Shown here: piece after piece, positions 11,061 to 23,476 of the stretch | Layout of the letters: each line of letters begins with the position of its first letter | How positions within the stretch are numbered: position 1 is the stretch's first letter | Assembly: GCA_963402885.1 (NCBI GenBank) | Contig: OY727097.1 | Coordinates: 5,766,001 to 5,830,000 of the forward strand | From: Antedon bifida | Lineage: Eukaryota > Echinodermata > Crinoidea > Comatulida > Antedonidae | Direction of reading: 5' to 3' | Length of the DNA stretch: 64,000 bases | Made by a program: the position numbers and the translations under genes | The notes under the pieces: model-generated | Told to the model about the DNA's origin: nothing | Seen by the model: the letters and a program-made list of their open reading frames with translations, nothing else | Database searches by the model: none

Positions 11061-14000
11061 TCTCATATAATGAGAATTACTTGAAGTGCCAAAGGGAAGT
11101 TATTCTTGGAATCAAATAGAAACAAGATCAACATTAAAATAGAGTGGGAAATTGAGTTTCGCCGTTAATGAATTTCAGTGCCATTATCTGTTATTATAGT
11201 TATGCTAAAAAATGGTATTAGAGTTGGTAGTGATAATTGTAAAAGTGATGATAGCTTCTATGGTGATTCATTCAATGAGTAACTGAAATAACAACAGTTT
11301 CTGCTGGTTTCTGCAGTATTTTTGCTTTATTTGCAACAGTAATTATAAAATTGTTTTTGGTTTGATTGAATATATTACTGTATGACCACTTACAAATGCA
11401 AATAATATACATAAATATGTTAACCATGAATTCATTCATTTATTTGGTGAATATGAACTTTAATATTAATAAATACACAACAAAAAATTATTACCAAACA
11501 ATTACAATAGAAATGGTAGTTAAAATTGTACAAAACTTCAATAAAAATGTTAATAAACATAAAAAGCAGATAATAAAAAAAGATTTTAAAATGCAGTTAC
11601 AGTATATAAATAATTAGATAGAAAAAAAAATTGTATAAAAGACATTTTTACAAAAAAATACACAATAAAAAAATATATTAAAAAAATAATGATTTACAAT
11701 AAAAAAAAAAAGGGCTAATTACTTTGTCCATTTTTGTGGGAACTTTTTAATTGACTAAACTGGCCACATAGATTTGATACCTATATAAAATACATTTTTA
11801 CAAAAAATATACAATAGACAATAAAAAGATATATAAAAAAAATAATATAGATAAAACATTTTTATGTTGAAATGATTTACAATAAAAGGGCTATTTGTCA
11901 GCCATTATGTTGGAACATTTTGATTGGCTAAACTGTGGCCGAATAGATTTGATACCTTTGTGTATTACCATCAACATTATATGCACCGAAGAAGGAATGA
12001 TGGAGTGTCCCCTTCCCCTATTTTTCTTCTTGTTTGTTTAGATTATTATTTGCATTTACAATATAAATCTTATCATTGACTTCCATTGCGTGTCTTCTTC
12101 ATTTCCATGTTGATCTTGTCTCTGCTGATGAGATCATTCAAGCAATTTCCACTGGAAACTTGATAGTCTGGCTCAGACAAAGTCCGTATAGTGTTGCCGC
12201 TATGAAAATTAACAATTGATTGTACGTTTGTGTTTGCGTGAAATGTTTGCAGAGCTTTCAAGTAAAACTAGCCCTTCATATGGACTCGATAATTATTTTA
12301 GCCCCTTCCTATGTTAATGCCATTACTATTATTTTTATAATTTTATCAGAAAAAAGAAAGGAAATAATTTTGAATTGAATTGATTTTAATCAGATTTGAT
12401 CAAATTATTATATGATTACATATAACATTTTCTTTCTTCGCTATCTTAATAATTACCATTGTTATCATCACCTAACTAAGATATAAATTATATCATTATT
12501 ATAATCATATTGGTCCTCATCTTTGTCACAATCTTCCTCACCAAGTAATGATTCAAATTCTGGTGGATGGTGAAGTTGCTGATGGATTGACAGGTCAGGT
12601 TTCTTTCTTTCTATCAAGCAATCTTTTCTTGAGCAGTTTCAATAACATTATCATAATGGCTTTACTCTAATGCCATTTCCTTAGTCAGCACATCAAGGAA
12701 CCATGAATATCATTACAAGATACTACAATAACATTTGCCAGATTTTTTTACAATATTATTTTACAAATAAGACAATTTAATAAGCACAGATTGATTAAAA
12801 GCTTGAAAATAATAATTTTTTTTTTTTATAATTATTTATTTTATAATTATTTATTTTATCCTTTTGTTTTTTATTGACAATGTTGATTCGTCTATTTGTA
12901 ATATAAATGTTTATAGATAGTTTATTATATATCATTGTTGTTACTTTGGGAGTACGGAACATGAACTCTTGTTATAGTGATTAGGTTCACTTTTAAGTTC
13001 CTGCCTACTCCCTTAGTTTCTGTGTTTTTGTATGTTTGTAACTGGTTTTTGGCAATAAATAATAATAATAATAATAATTATCTTGAAAATTAAAGGTTGT
13101 AAAATAAAAACAATATAATTTATTCCTGGTTATTCATGTTAAACTGGACATTTTGGATAGACCTATATGAACCAGCCAGAAGTTCACCACCTACCATGGT
13201 CAGTTCTTTAACAGGCACTGTACATACACAGAGGCAAGCCCCTTGCCTAAAAGGGTACAAGCAATATGGCCCTCTGACAAAATAGTCCCCTAAACTCAAT
13301 CTCTGAAAAGTCTAGACATATTATATAGATATTCCCAGTTCTGATGGGCCCAACATCGCTTATGTTTATTTATTTTTATTTTTATTTTAACTATATTTAA
13401 TGAGGGTGATCCATCCAGCATTTGCTGATCATTTGGGACCCTTAGAACTGGAACTAGTGTTCATCATCATGGCATGGTCATACATTGTAGGATAAAAAAT
13501 GAATGACCCAAAAATGCAATTAAATCTTCAAATGATTGTATCAAAAAAAGAACCATACTTTTATACGTACACAGTTTGAAAAATAAACACAACATACTGG
13601 CAAAGATATGGAGGCTTTTAACACAGCTATTTGGTTTCTGTCACATCTATTTTTGGGTCTCTATGTTAAAATAGAGGCTTCCTTGTGCATACCAAAATGG
13701 TCTCCCCTATAGGCCTCTTTTATCTTAAACCTAAGCTTCCAAAAAGTTCATTCACACTCTTCTCCCCATCTTCCAGGTGTCATCTCTGCGTACTAGTTCA
13801 TGTTTTAGGAAAGCCATACATACTTTCTGATTGAAGCCATTCTCAATATAGTAGCATAGTTTCCGCTATTATTTCTACTACAGATCACTGCTTACATAAT
13901 CCCATTCTGTTCATTTCAATTATCATCAAACTTCAATTTAATATAATTTTTGTTCTGACATGAAGAAATCAAAGTAGACAAATATAATTTATTTCTATTT

Positions 14001-15379
14001 ATAACTTTATATTAAATATCGATTTAAGATAAAGGTAATCGTACTATAAGAAACTTTATATTTTATTTATACTTATATTAATTCCTTGTAAGTTTAAAAT
14101 TGAAAAATGTGTTTTATATGTTAGTGCTATATCCAATATAATTTGATATGTAATAATTTTCTTATACAATATCATAAACATGTTTTATGTATTTCTAGCA
14201 GGTGAATTTTTGTTTTATTTCTCCAGTAGATCACCTGACATCTGATTGTACATCTGTACGTTTTTTGTTTTGTTTTTTTTTGCATTGATAGTTCAGTAGC
14301 GTTGAGTTATTTTTATTACTGATATGAAGATACCTTAATATATAAATACCACGGGTTACTAATCACAATGCGGAAAAGGCTGTCAGATGTTTGATGATGA
14401 ATTGGCAGCTGGTAAGGCTGGAGCTCAGAATTCTAGGCTAATAACAAACTGGGGACTGGGACTTGTATTGTAGGCCAAAAACAGGCTTGTTTTGATTTGA
14501 TTGCGAGTGTAGGCCAAGCTGATGCGGATTGGGGTTGGCCAATAAACGGCTGGTGTTGCCTTTGGTTGGGCTACGACACAGCTGGTACAGCTTGAGTTTA
14601 GGCCAAGAACCTACGATCCAACACTTTTAGCTTCACATTCAGAGGGCTTAATTCAATTTGTCATGTGTGACACCTTGATTAGAACACACAAGGCAGGCAC
14701 GTGTCTAACATGGATTTCAAGTATTCCAATGTATTGTATTTGTACATACCACTGGTATGATATTTATGTGTATGCTCATTTATTTTATTAGTGTAGTACA
14801 TTTATTGTCATTCTAAGAGCTGATGAATACACAGTTACGTTACAGTACCTCAGCATATAGCAAAACATTTTACCATAAATATTGAAGTTATATCTGTTTT
14901 ATTCTTTTACCTATTCTTGTTGACTTGGACTTGGATTTTTAAACTATTTGGATTATTTTTTCACATGATAGATACTTTATACAGTAGACTAGAATCCAAA
15001 GTTTCAATTTTCTCTTCTTAAGGACTGTCCTTTGGACAGGGATTGGACGTAGTATTACGGTACCCCTGTTTTTGTGGAGGAAAGTTTCCTCTTAATCAGG
15101 TGTTCTATTATATTATTATATTCTATCTATTAAACAATATACATAAAATAAATAGGCCTATTTTAAACTATATTACCACAACATCTGATGAGAACATTGC
15201 AAACTGTAGGCCTACAGTTAGTAACATGCTGATCAGCGCACACCTAAAGTCCCAGCGGCCTTTTGGGCTGACCTTAATTCAATTAGTATGACTTTAAAGC
15301 AAACATACTAATGTATGTTGCTGCTGTTAATGAGTTTGAATGTCTTACATTCCACACTTGTATCTATGGTACTACAGTT

Positions 15380-15495
15380 GAAGCCCTCGTTTTGGACACC
15401 CCTATTAAAGGGACACTTTGTTTGGTCCCAAAGGTGTTTCCTAAATAAGGGTTTTACTAAAGTAGAAAGTGTCCTCTTAATAAAGGTTTTCCTGC
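15380..15495. repeat. Remnant of the GGGGACACTTT dispersed family
   Basis: Contains TTGGACACCCCTATTAAAGGG, then CACTTTGTTTGGTCCCAAAGG and a TTACTAAAG end. The same word order recurs at 19515, 31676, 44078, 51652 and 57530. It is probably a decayed terminal-repeat DNA transposon; ends and target duplication are not clear. Confidence 0.5.
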
Positions 15496-16384
15496 ATTTG
15501 TGATTATCATCTATTCAAAGGTGAATGGTCAATAAGAACATAAATAAGTCTTACCTGGATAAACCGACATTGGCCTATTCACTCCAAGAAGAGAGCTAGA
15601 ACTCGAATATATACAAAATTAGGAAACACCCCTGTCAGATAATCGTCAAGAAAATATAAACTTTCAATTTAACTTCCTAATTTTTTATTAATTGATTAAC
15701 AGCTTATTGATTATTTAATCAATCAATCACAGTAATTCTTCTACTGTTTTTTGTTTATACATTATTTGGCAATTCAATTTCCAGGGACCATGTCGTATTT
15801 GTTTTACTGCAGTTACTTCAAACCTGAAACCTGTTTAGCTAATACAGAATTTATCACACTGTTTTGAGTAGTAAGTCATATACACTGTTTATTGTTTTTT
15901 TATAGTGACTGCCTTCTCATATGTTATTGCATTAAAAAATGTTGTTACTGCAGTAACTGCAGTAGAATAATTTCGACATGATCCCTAATAGTAATAACTG
16001 CTATTCTACATAAAACATGAATAAATATATTACCAAAGGCAATATCATTCTTACTACTGTACTTCCGCATCAACTGATTTAAAAGTTTGACGCACTCGTG
16101 GAAAGATATCTCTGACGACTGCTAATTAATGTGTTGACTAAGTACCTGTACATGCTGAATAGCATAACCTGACAAAATGGTGGACGAGAAATTTATAAAT
16201 TCTTTGCTTTGCTACCGATGTAAAGGTTAACTCTCGGTATGTCTTCATAAATTATCCCAGTCTGTTTCAAATTTTTAATAGATGAGTATAAGAATGAATA
16301 TTTACTATATCTTAGTTGTTTTCGTACCAGATATTGTATCAAATCAAAATCACATCAAAATATAAAAACAGGCATGAATACAAA

Positions 16385-16585
16385 GTCTATTTCGTGCCCA
16401 GCTTACCTGGATAAACCGTTAATAGCCTTTCTCCTCGAAGAGCAAGGTATAATTCAAAAAGTATTCATTGAATCTCTTCACAAATAGTATAGTCCATGAA
16501 CTATACTGTACCCTCAACTGGGAGCCACCATCATCATTTCTTCTTCTCAGACTACCAACACCACTATTGTTTTGTGTAACCACTG
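16385..16585. mobile_element. Copy of the CTTACCTGGATAAACC dispersed element
   Basis: Starts with TTTCGTGCCCAGCTTACCTGG, continues with a diverged GCCTTTCTCCTCGAAGAG block and ends with GACTACCAACACCACTATTG. The same order is seen in the better copy at 26385-26630. Shorter 5' pieces of the family occur at 15550, 19898 and 20675. Confidence 0.6.
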
Positions 16586-19514
16586 ATCAATTTAACTATA
16601 TTTTGTCTTATTTTAGGCTCTGTCTACACAAATTTGAAAAATAAAGTGTGAAATAAAAGAGTAAATAAAATTTAAGTATTTAGTTCTTCCAGATTCTTGA
16701 ATAAACAACTTATAGCATGCATAAACTATAAAGTAGTAAGTACACCAACTAATGCAAGAATCTGTTATTAAAACATAGAATGAAGAAAGCAGGTTGAAAT
16801 CATTCGTAGAAGCGAAAAACAGATTATATGAAAAAAACATGTCTTTTTTTCACTCTGATAAAGTAGGGCAGATCAGAAAGTTGACATGTATCATAAGAAT
16901 ACTAGCGACTAGAACGAATAAATTAAGACACCATTACAGTAAATTATTGTGTGCTTCACTGCAAACTTTCTTTTTAATAGTGAGTATGATAGTGGCATAT
17001 TATTAAAATATAATCATTACATTTTTTTTTTATAAAAAAAAATTATCAATTTGTAATTTCCTGAATTTAAAGGGAATCTTCTAGGAATTGAACGTGATTT
17101 AAAATGGATATTGGAATGAACCAGTCATAAGTCAGTACAGCATTTTATGTTATGGAAGACGAATGACTTAAATAAATAAATATTTGAAAAAAACAAAACT
17201 TTAAATGTGGTGTTAGAAATCGATTAAGAAAGAATTACCAAAGTAAAATCAATTATAAAAGCCTCATTTGCTAGAATAATAAGCAATAATAATAAATTAT
17301 GTAATTTAACAATAATATGAAATAACTAAACTTGAACGCAAAATAGCAGAGACAAACGATAATAAACAGAGACAGAAATACCATCATTAAACAGAAGTTA
17401 ATCTTATTACAAATGATTTAGACCATGCTATATTTATTAAAACAACAAACATGTCATACCATACTAAAAATAATGCATAGCCATACTGACAATTTCACTT
17501 CAAAATTCGACATAAATTATGCCTCATATATTTTGATGCTTTTGTATTTACAGTATAACAAATGTCCAGTAAAGAATTTTTTTATTTGTTTTCTGTTTTG
17601 TGAGGATTTCACCCACTTTTATTTCTTGTATAAAAATGCTTATTTAATTTTATATAATAAATGTATTTTTTATCGTTATATTTATATTCTTCATATGTAA
17701 TGTTCATTAATATGTTTATCTTCTTATTTTGATAATATTTTTAAATGCCTATTTTTTTCACTTTTCCATTTATTGCAATGTCCATTTTTTACCTTGTTTG
17801 AATAATTGGTCCTGTATGACGATCTTGCATGTGAATGTACTCTACCAAGTTGAATATAATAATTTAAATTATGTACGCAGTTTGTTAAATACAATTTTAC
17901 AGTCTCCTATTCTGTGGTTTTAAATATCTCAATGATTCACCAAGTGATGTTTTCTTTAGATTAATGTTTACCATTATCGTTTTAGTGTACAGTGAATTCT
18001 ACAATCATATAAATGAGCATCTGGGCTATTACTAAAAGTGTTAGGCTGTCATGGAGCGTTTCAGTTACTCACGAAAAAATAAAGCACTATATTTTATCAT
18101 GAACTTTTTGACAAATGATTAAAAAAAATAATAATACTTGTTTTCCTCAGAGCACATTTCTTTTAGGAAACATTGTTTTTTAAAACATGACTTTCCAAGA
18201 AATTCGATGTTTGCTTAAAATTAAAACCAGCAAATAAATACAGTATCATCATTTATATCTGTAATGGCCACTTAAGTCATAAATACATTCTATGTAAAGT
18301 TAAGCAATTACCATCTAGTAAACCTGCTTTTTGTATGGTTTTTAACTGGTTCATGCTTTAGACTGTAAAAGACACGTTTGTTTGAAAGCCATTGAACTAC
18401 ATTGGACCCTAAGACGTAGCCTTTAGTTAACTAACAAAATACAGAAGTTGACATCACCCTGATGATAACGTAATTAATGGTGAAATATTAAATCCTAAAT
18501 GTATTTCATTGCTTGGAGTAAGTATTATACTGTAATATACTTGAATTTGAGTTTTTCTATATAAATGATGAAAACGTTGCCAACACGGCTAGAAGAGTCC
18601 CATATTTTACTTTTTAATAGATTAACTAAATAAAACCTTTAGGATTTTACTCAAATCTTCTTGTGTGCTATAAAAAACTGAAGAATTTTTTTTTATTCTA
18701 TACAAGCCAAATGGACAGAATAAACTCTGTGGTCCAAAGAGCAGAACACTAGTTTTTACTAGCCCATTGGACTAGCAAATTTTGACCAATTGTATAATTG
18801 TAAATAATTATATGTACTACTTACTACTACTGCTAGTACTAGTTTCTATCATGCATTTAGATTATCCTTAATTATCAATTAAGTATATTGGACCATTTGA
18901 TCGATGTATACTAATGACTCATTATCACATGTAATTTATTTAATCGTTAATTAACCAATTCAAGGTCTGTATTCAATTGATAGTTCTCCCATCATTTCAA
19001 GGTTAAAAAAAAACACAATACAACTAGAATCCGTAATGAAAGCATTATGTTTTAACATAATGAACTACAGCAGTAGAAATGTACTGTATCATATACATGG
19101 TTTTATTGTTACAAATTACATTTGTAATTTGTTCCATTGTTGAGATAATTAATATGGAATTTTAAGAAATTTATAATTCAAATTAATGCTATTATTAATT
19201 TAAATTTGTATAATTTAGTTGGTACAGTTTGCAAATTAATGAATAAATGAATTTCAATTTTATGTATATATCTGTTAATAATAATAGTAAATGTTCTACA
19301 GTAGATATATGGTACCAACAAACATTTTGTTGGTAATGACTTCAAAATACAGTAATATTGAAAAGATTTAAGCCATGAAATAAATCCTATTAACCTAATG
19401 AAATAACAAAAGATGCAACCTATGCTGAGGAACCGGCCATCACTGCTCTGTTCACCTGCAATCTAAGGTGCTTAGACCAGCCACAGAGTTTGTACTTACC
19501 AAGAGTATTATGCA

Positions 19515-19740
19515 GAAAAACCCCCTCATTTGGGAAAACCCCTATTCAGGGAAAATCCCTATTGAGGGAAAACCCTAGTACTAGTGTAAGGAAATACTTT
19601 CCTTTGAATCATTGAGGGGTAATGTGTTTTTTTTTTCTAAGTATGTCTAACCCATATTAAGGAAATATCCTTATTAAATTAAAGTATATACTTTGTAAAT
19701 TTCTCAAGATGTCCACTTAATAGAGGTTGTGTCCATGTAT
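19515..19740. repeat. Remnant of the GGGGACACTTT dispersed family
   Basis: Repeated CCCCTATTCAGGGAAAA and CATATTAAGGAAATATCC words, with the end AGATGTCCACTTAATAGAGG. It is closely similar in layout to 51652-51855 and 57530-57682. A decayed transposon is the simplest reading. Confidence 0.5.
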
Positions 19741-21561
19741 ACTGGACCGACCTTTGGGCTGTTATTCCCCAGTAAACACAAAACACCTGCATGACCTGTG
19801 TCATGAAAATAATAAATTTATTTGTTGGTATAACTGTAGGTGCTGCCTTACAATAGAAGGTATTAGTAAAACAAGGTGTAGACAATTGTAGGCCTAACTT
19901 ACCTGGAAAAACCAATACATGCCCTTTATCCCCTGAGGAGAGAATATAACTAAAAAAGTAATACACATTTTTAACACCCCTCTTTAAAAATCTTTCAACA
20001 AAACAATTGACCTTTTATGGACATTTTAATATCCAAATTCTTAAATTGGGTGCTTACCAGATAAGAAATATGTGAAAAATACCGAAATGGTGAAACATTG
20101 AGTTTTAACCTGTACTTTATGATAAAGATCGTATAATAATATCCCATACTAAATGACTCTATGTAGAATAATAATTTACAAGTTGTGTTACTTACAACGG
20201 CTTATCTGGATTACGTTGTCTATATCTCTTCTAATTACTGTTTGCATAATCAAAGCTAAATCATTTGACCGTGTTAAAAGTGCAATATTCACCTGGTCTA
20301 GGCCATAGCGTCTTCTCTAATCATTCTCCCATCAAAATTAATATGTTTTTGCAGTTGGTACTGATATAATCGAGGAGGAATTAACTCTTTATTAAAATTG
20401 TTTTCATCCCTTATCTTATTATAGCTGGTAATTTTGAAATATAACTGTTGTCGTATGATGATTGAAAGACTCTGCAGTGTATCTAGAAACATGAGCTGTC
20501 AATGTTTAAAGTTCTAGATGTGAGGTATTAGACATAACTTTAAAAATCTTTCATAGTACAACAGTATGGTAATGCCTACTGCATTCTGTGATACTGAAAC
20601 TCTATACCGTATGTGTTTACCTCCACAATTAGGATTAACTGTTTTGGAACTTGTCGATTTTGTGAATACCGGCAGCTTACCCGGATAAACCAACAATGCC
20701 CTATTTCCTTGAAGAGGTAGAGGAGAGGTAGAAGAAGCAGCTCCTTGTCTACAAATAGAATAGTCTTCTTCAACTATGATACACTCTGTGCTTGCTTATC
20801 AACCCCTTTATCTTGATTCTCACTATATAATAACAAGATCTCATTACCAAAGCAACAGTATTTCCTAAGCATTTTTAGTCTTGTGCAAACGTGACTCTAC
20901 AGCTCACTATGGCGGTCGGTCGGTTGGTCGGTAAACACTAACTAAAGTTTGAGCACGCGACTGCAGCCATGTATATGGCCTTGTTTGTTTCCCAACCTGT
21001 ACATTTGTGGATCCAGAGGTGTGAAATAGTTGTGCGTGGGGAACTCGAGGACTAAAAATTGTGAAATAAAGTTCTGAACCAAACCTAATTTCCGATCTTA
21101 TTCATATTTTAAAATTTAGGGGAGATTAAGTAAGGCATTGCCCCCACCCCCTTTGGATCCACATATGCTGTAATTAGTTATTTTCTTGCTAGTTATATAA
21201 CACATGTAATTTTTACAATAATTTCACAAGTTATAAATTTACATTTTACATTATGTGTTTTTAAAAATAAGAAAATAAGGCCTTAGGCTACTGTATATTA
21301 TTATTATTTGCAAATTAACTCTTGTATTTGTTAATAACAGGCGAATCTAATAATTTAGCCCAAAGGTATTGGTATGTTATATATTAATGAGTATATTTTA
21401 TAGGGCGTCCTTTTCTACGGTTACATAAACAGCGTTATTAGTTTTGGTATTTTTAAATATGTAATTTACTCGTGGGAGATTAAATTGCATGGTAATGTTG
21501 CCTGGTGAATAAACATAATAAATATTTATATAATAATAAATATTTATAAATAATATTATGT

Positions 21562-21868
21562 TAAACTCTGTCTGCAGCACACTATCAAACTTTATGTGAA
21601 AAAAAAATGTGATGTGCACATATAATGGACATGATGATGTCATATCACTACCACAACAACATCATCATTTGTTTGTTCCCAGCTCAATTATAACTGACTT
21701 ATAGATTTTTTTTTAGACTATAGAATTTTTTGTGTTGATGTCAAGCATCAAATTTCCAATTTTTATTTTTTTTATGAATATTGGACAATAAAGGTTTTTG
21801 AATTATTTGAATTTGAATTATCACACTTTTTTTGTCAAACTAGTTTTGATAGTGTAGACAGAGCTTTA
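21562..21868. mobile_element. TA-flanked palindromic MITE, interrupted copy
   Basis: Left end TTAAACTCTGTCTGCAGC..ACTATCAAACTTTATGTG and right end GTTTTGATAGTGTAGACAGAGC match the family found at 29962, 62330 and elsewhere. The interior is longer than in other copies (about 307 bp against 130-165), because unrelated AT-rich sequence follows the central palindrome. Confidence 0.75.
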
Positions 21869-22259
21869 CTATACAGAATTCTCTTTGATAAGAGACATGT
21901 TTATCATCCCGGCAGCCATCTTTGCTTTTGTTAACATTCTGCGAAAGGTGAAGTTGTTATAATCAACACACAACATTTTTTATCGTCGTTGTCTCTGAAG
22001 TATTCTGCGATAACCTCTGCCCTATTTATTTATTTTTTTTTAACTCTTCACGTTTTCATAAAAAGTTATTACATTTGTCGCATAATGATCAGTGATTGCC
22101 AATTTTTATAAGAATTATTTTTAGCTACTTAACTTCTCGGATTTTATTTTCACTGTGTGAATTTGACATTTGCTTATTTCAGAATGCATTAAAAACAAAT
22201 GTCATCAGACACTCGTATATTTTTATGAAATATTCAATGATTGTCTTGTGTGATTTTGA

Positions 22260-22990
22260 GAAATATGTATTATGATTATAGTGAAAATTGTGATGATTAT
22301 GATTATGACAATGATTGTACCTGTGATGATGGTTTTGGTACTGTAATGTGGTGGTGATAATGTGTTTTACGGTTGTGGTGATCGTTACGGTATAGAGGTG
22401 TGGAGATTATTATCACCTGGTAGTATTATGTTATCACGTAAAGGGATGTGTTTTTAGTAGTAATGTTGTTGTTGATGGTGGTTGTGATGTGTTGGTAGTT
22501 ATGGTATACAGTAGTAGTGTTGGAGATAAGTGATGATGTGGTTTTCACATGGATGATGGTTTTGGTAGTAATTGGGTGTTGGTGGTGGTTGTGATGTTGT
22601 TGTGTTGGTAGTTATGGTATAGTAGTGTTGGAGATAAATGATGATGTGGTTTTCACATAGATGATGGTTTTGGTAGTAATGTGGTGTTGGTGGCGGTTGT
22701 GATGTTGTTGTGTTGGTGGTTATGGTATAGTAGTGTTTTGAGATAAATGATGATGTGGTTTTCACATGAATGATGGTTTTGGTAGTAATGCAGTGATGGT
22801 AGTGATGTTAATGTTGCAGATATTGGAATGGTGAGTTATCACATGGTGTGACAATGGTGATGTAGTTGTGGTGAATGGTATTACGGTATTGGTCATGATG
22901 TAATGCCTTCAATTATAGTAGTGCTAATGGTTGGTGATAGTGAATGAGGATAATGGTAGTGATAATTATGGTAGTGGCTGGTGTTGGAGG
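22260..22990. repeat. GT-rich region with a 114-bp tandem repeat
   Basis: The plus strand is strongly G/T biased (GATGATGGT, GGTGGTTGTGATG). Within 22495-22800 a unit of about 114 bp is repeated nearly three times; each holds GGTATA..TAGTGTTGGAGATAA, GATGATGTGGTTTTCACAT and GATGGTTTTGGTAGTAAT. The minus-strand frame at 22765-22499, with Thr/Gln/Pro/Tyr-rich periodic translation, is explained by this repeat. Confidence 0.85.
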
Positions 22991-23377
22991 TTTAATTGAA
23001 GGTCTTGGTAGTAATTAACTAATTCCTAAGACAACATAACAAAACATGTTATACTTTCCTAATTTTGTTTTTTAATTGCATTGAATATGAAAAGTGTATT
23101 TGCTATGGTATGACCTCTTGTGAAAGATTGTTTTCATTTCACAATCATGTATAATAATCGTAATATAATAGCAGAAATGATTATGAAGGTTACTGTGCAT
23201 TTCCAGCTGAGACAATCTTGAGGCTTAACTTAGTGGTATTCCGACACTGACAGGTACATACTTGCATTCCTAGCCAGCTCATCACGCTCTCTTACTCAGT
23301 CTGTCTGATCTTATCTGTGTATTAACTGATGTTGCGTTGTGACTGTTAAACTTACTATTGTTTCGTTTTTCTTTTAG

Positions 23378-23476
23378 AGTGGACAAACTCCATTGATATG
23401 TGCTGCAAACTCGGGAAGGCTGGATATTGTTATTGAATGTTTGCGATTGGGAGGCAATGTTCGGGCTATGGATGAG
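23378..23476 (+). CDS. KIDINS220: Kidins220 exon, ankyrin repeat 1 visible
   Basis: 99 nt between TTTTAG and GTAAAG, phase 0. It begins [18 protein letters not shown] and ends with AMDE. By alignment to the family this is the second repeat-like unit of the protein, so an upstream exon with the start codon is expected. Confidence 0.9.

Larger units (their letters stand above)
11061..22259. other. Long non-coding stretch with scattered repeats
   Basis: I found no exon with coding character here. The region holds AT-rich DNA, AAT microsatellite (about 13058-13080), an imperfect inverted repeat at 13337-13454 (CCAGTTCTGATGGGCCC against GGGACCCTTAGAACTGG), palindromic CTGCAGTAACTGCAGTAG motifs near 15800-15970, and copies of other repeat families listed separately. 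It is either intergenic DNA or the first intron of the downstream Kidins220 gene. The missing N-terminal coding exon (about 36 residues) was looked for and not found. Confidence 0.5.

Noticed and set aside
16129-16215. Possible first Kidins220 exon starting ATGGTGGACGAG
   Set aside because: The translation does not resemble the family N-terminus, and the donor is poor.
22499-22765. Thr/Gln/Pro/Tyr-rich minus-strand open frame
   Set aside because: It is fully explained by a GT-rich 114-bp tandem repeat; no start context or splice partner.
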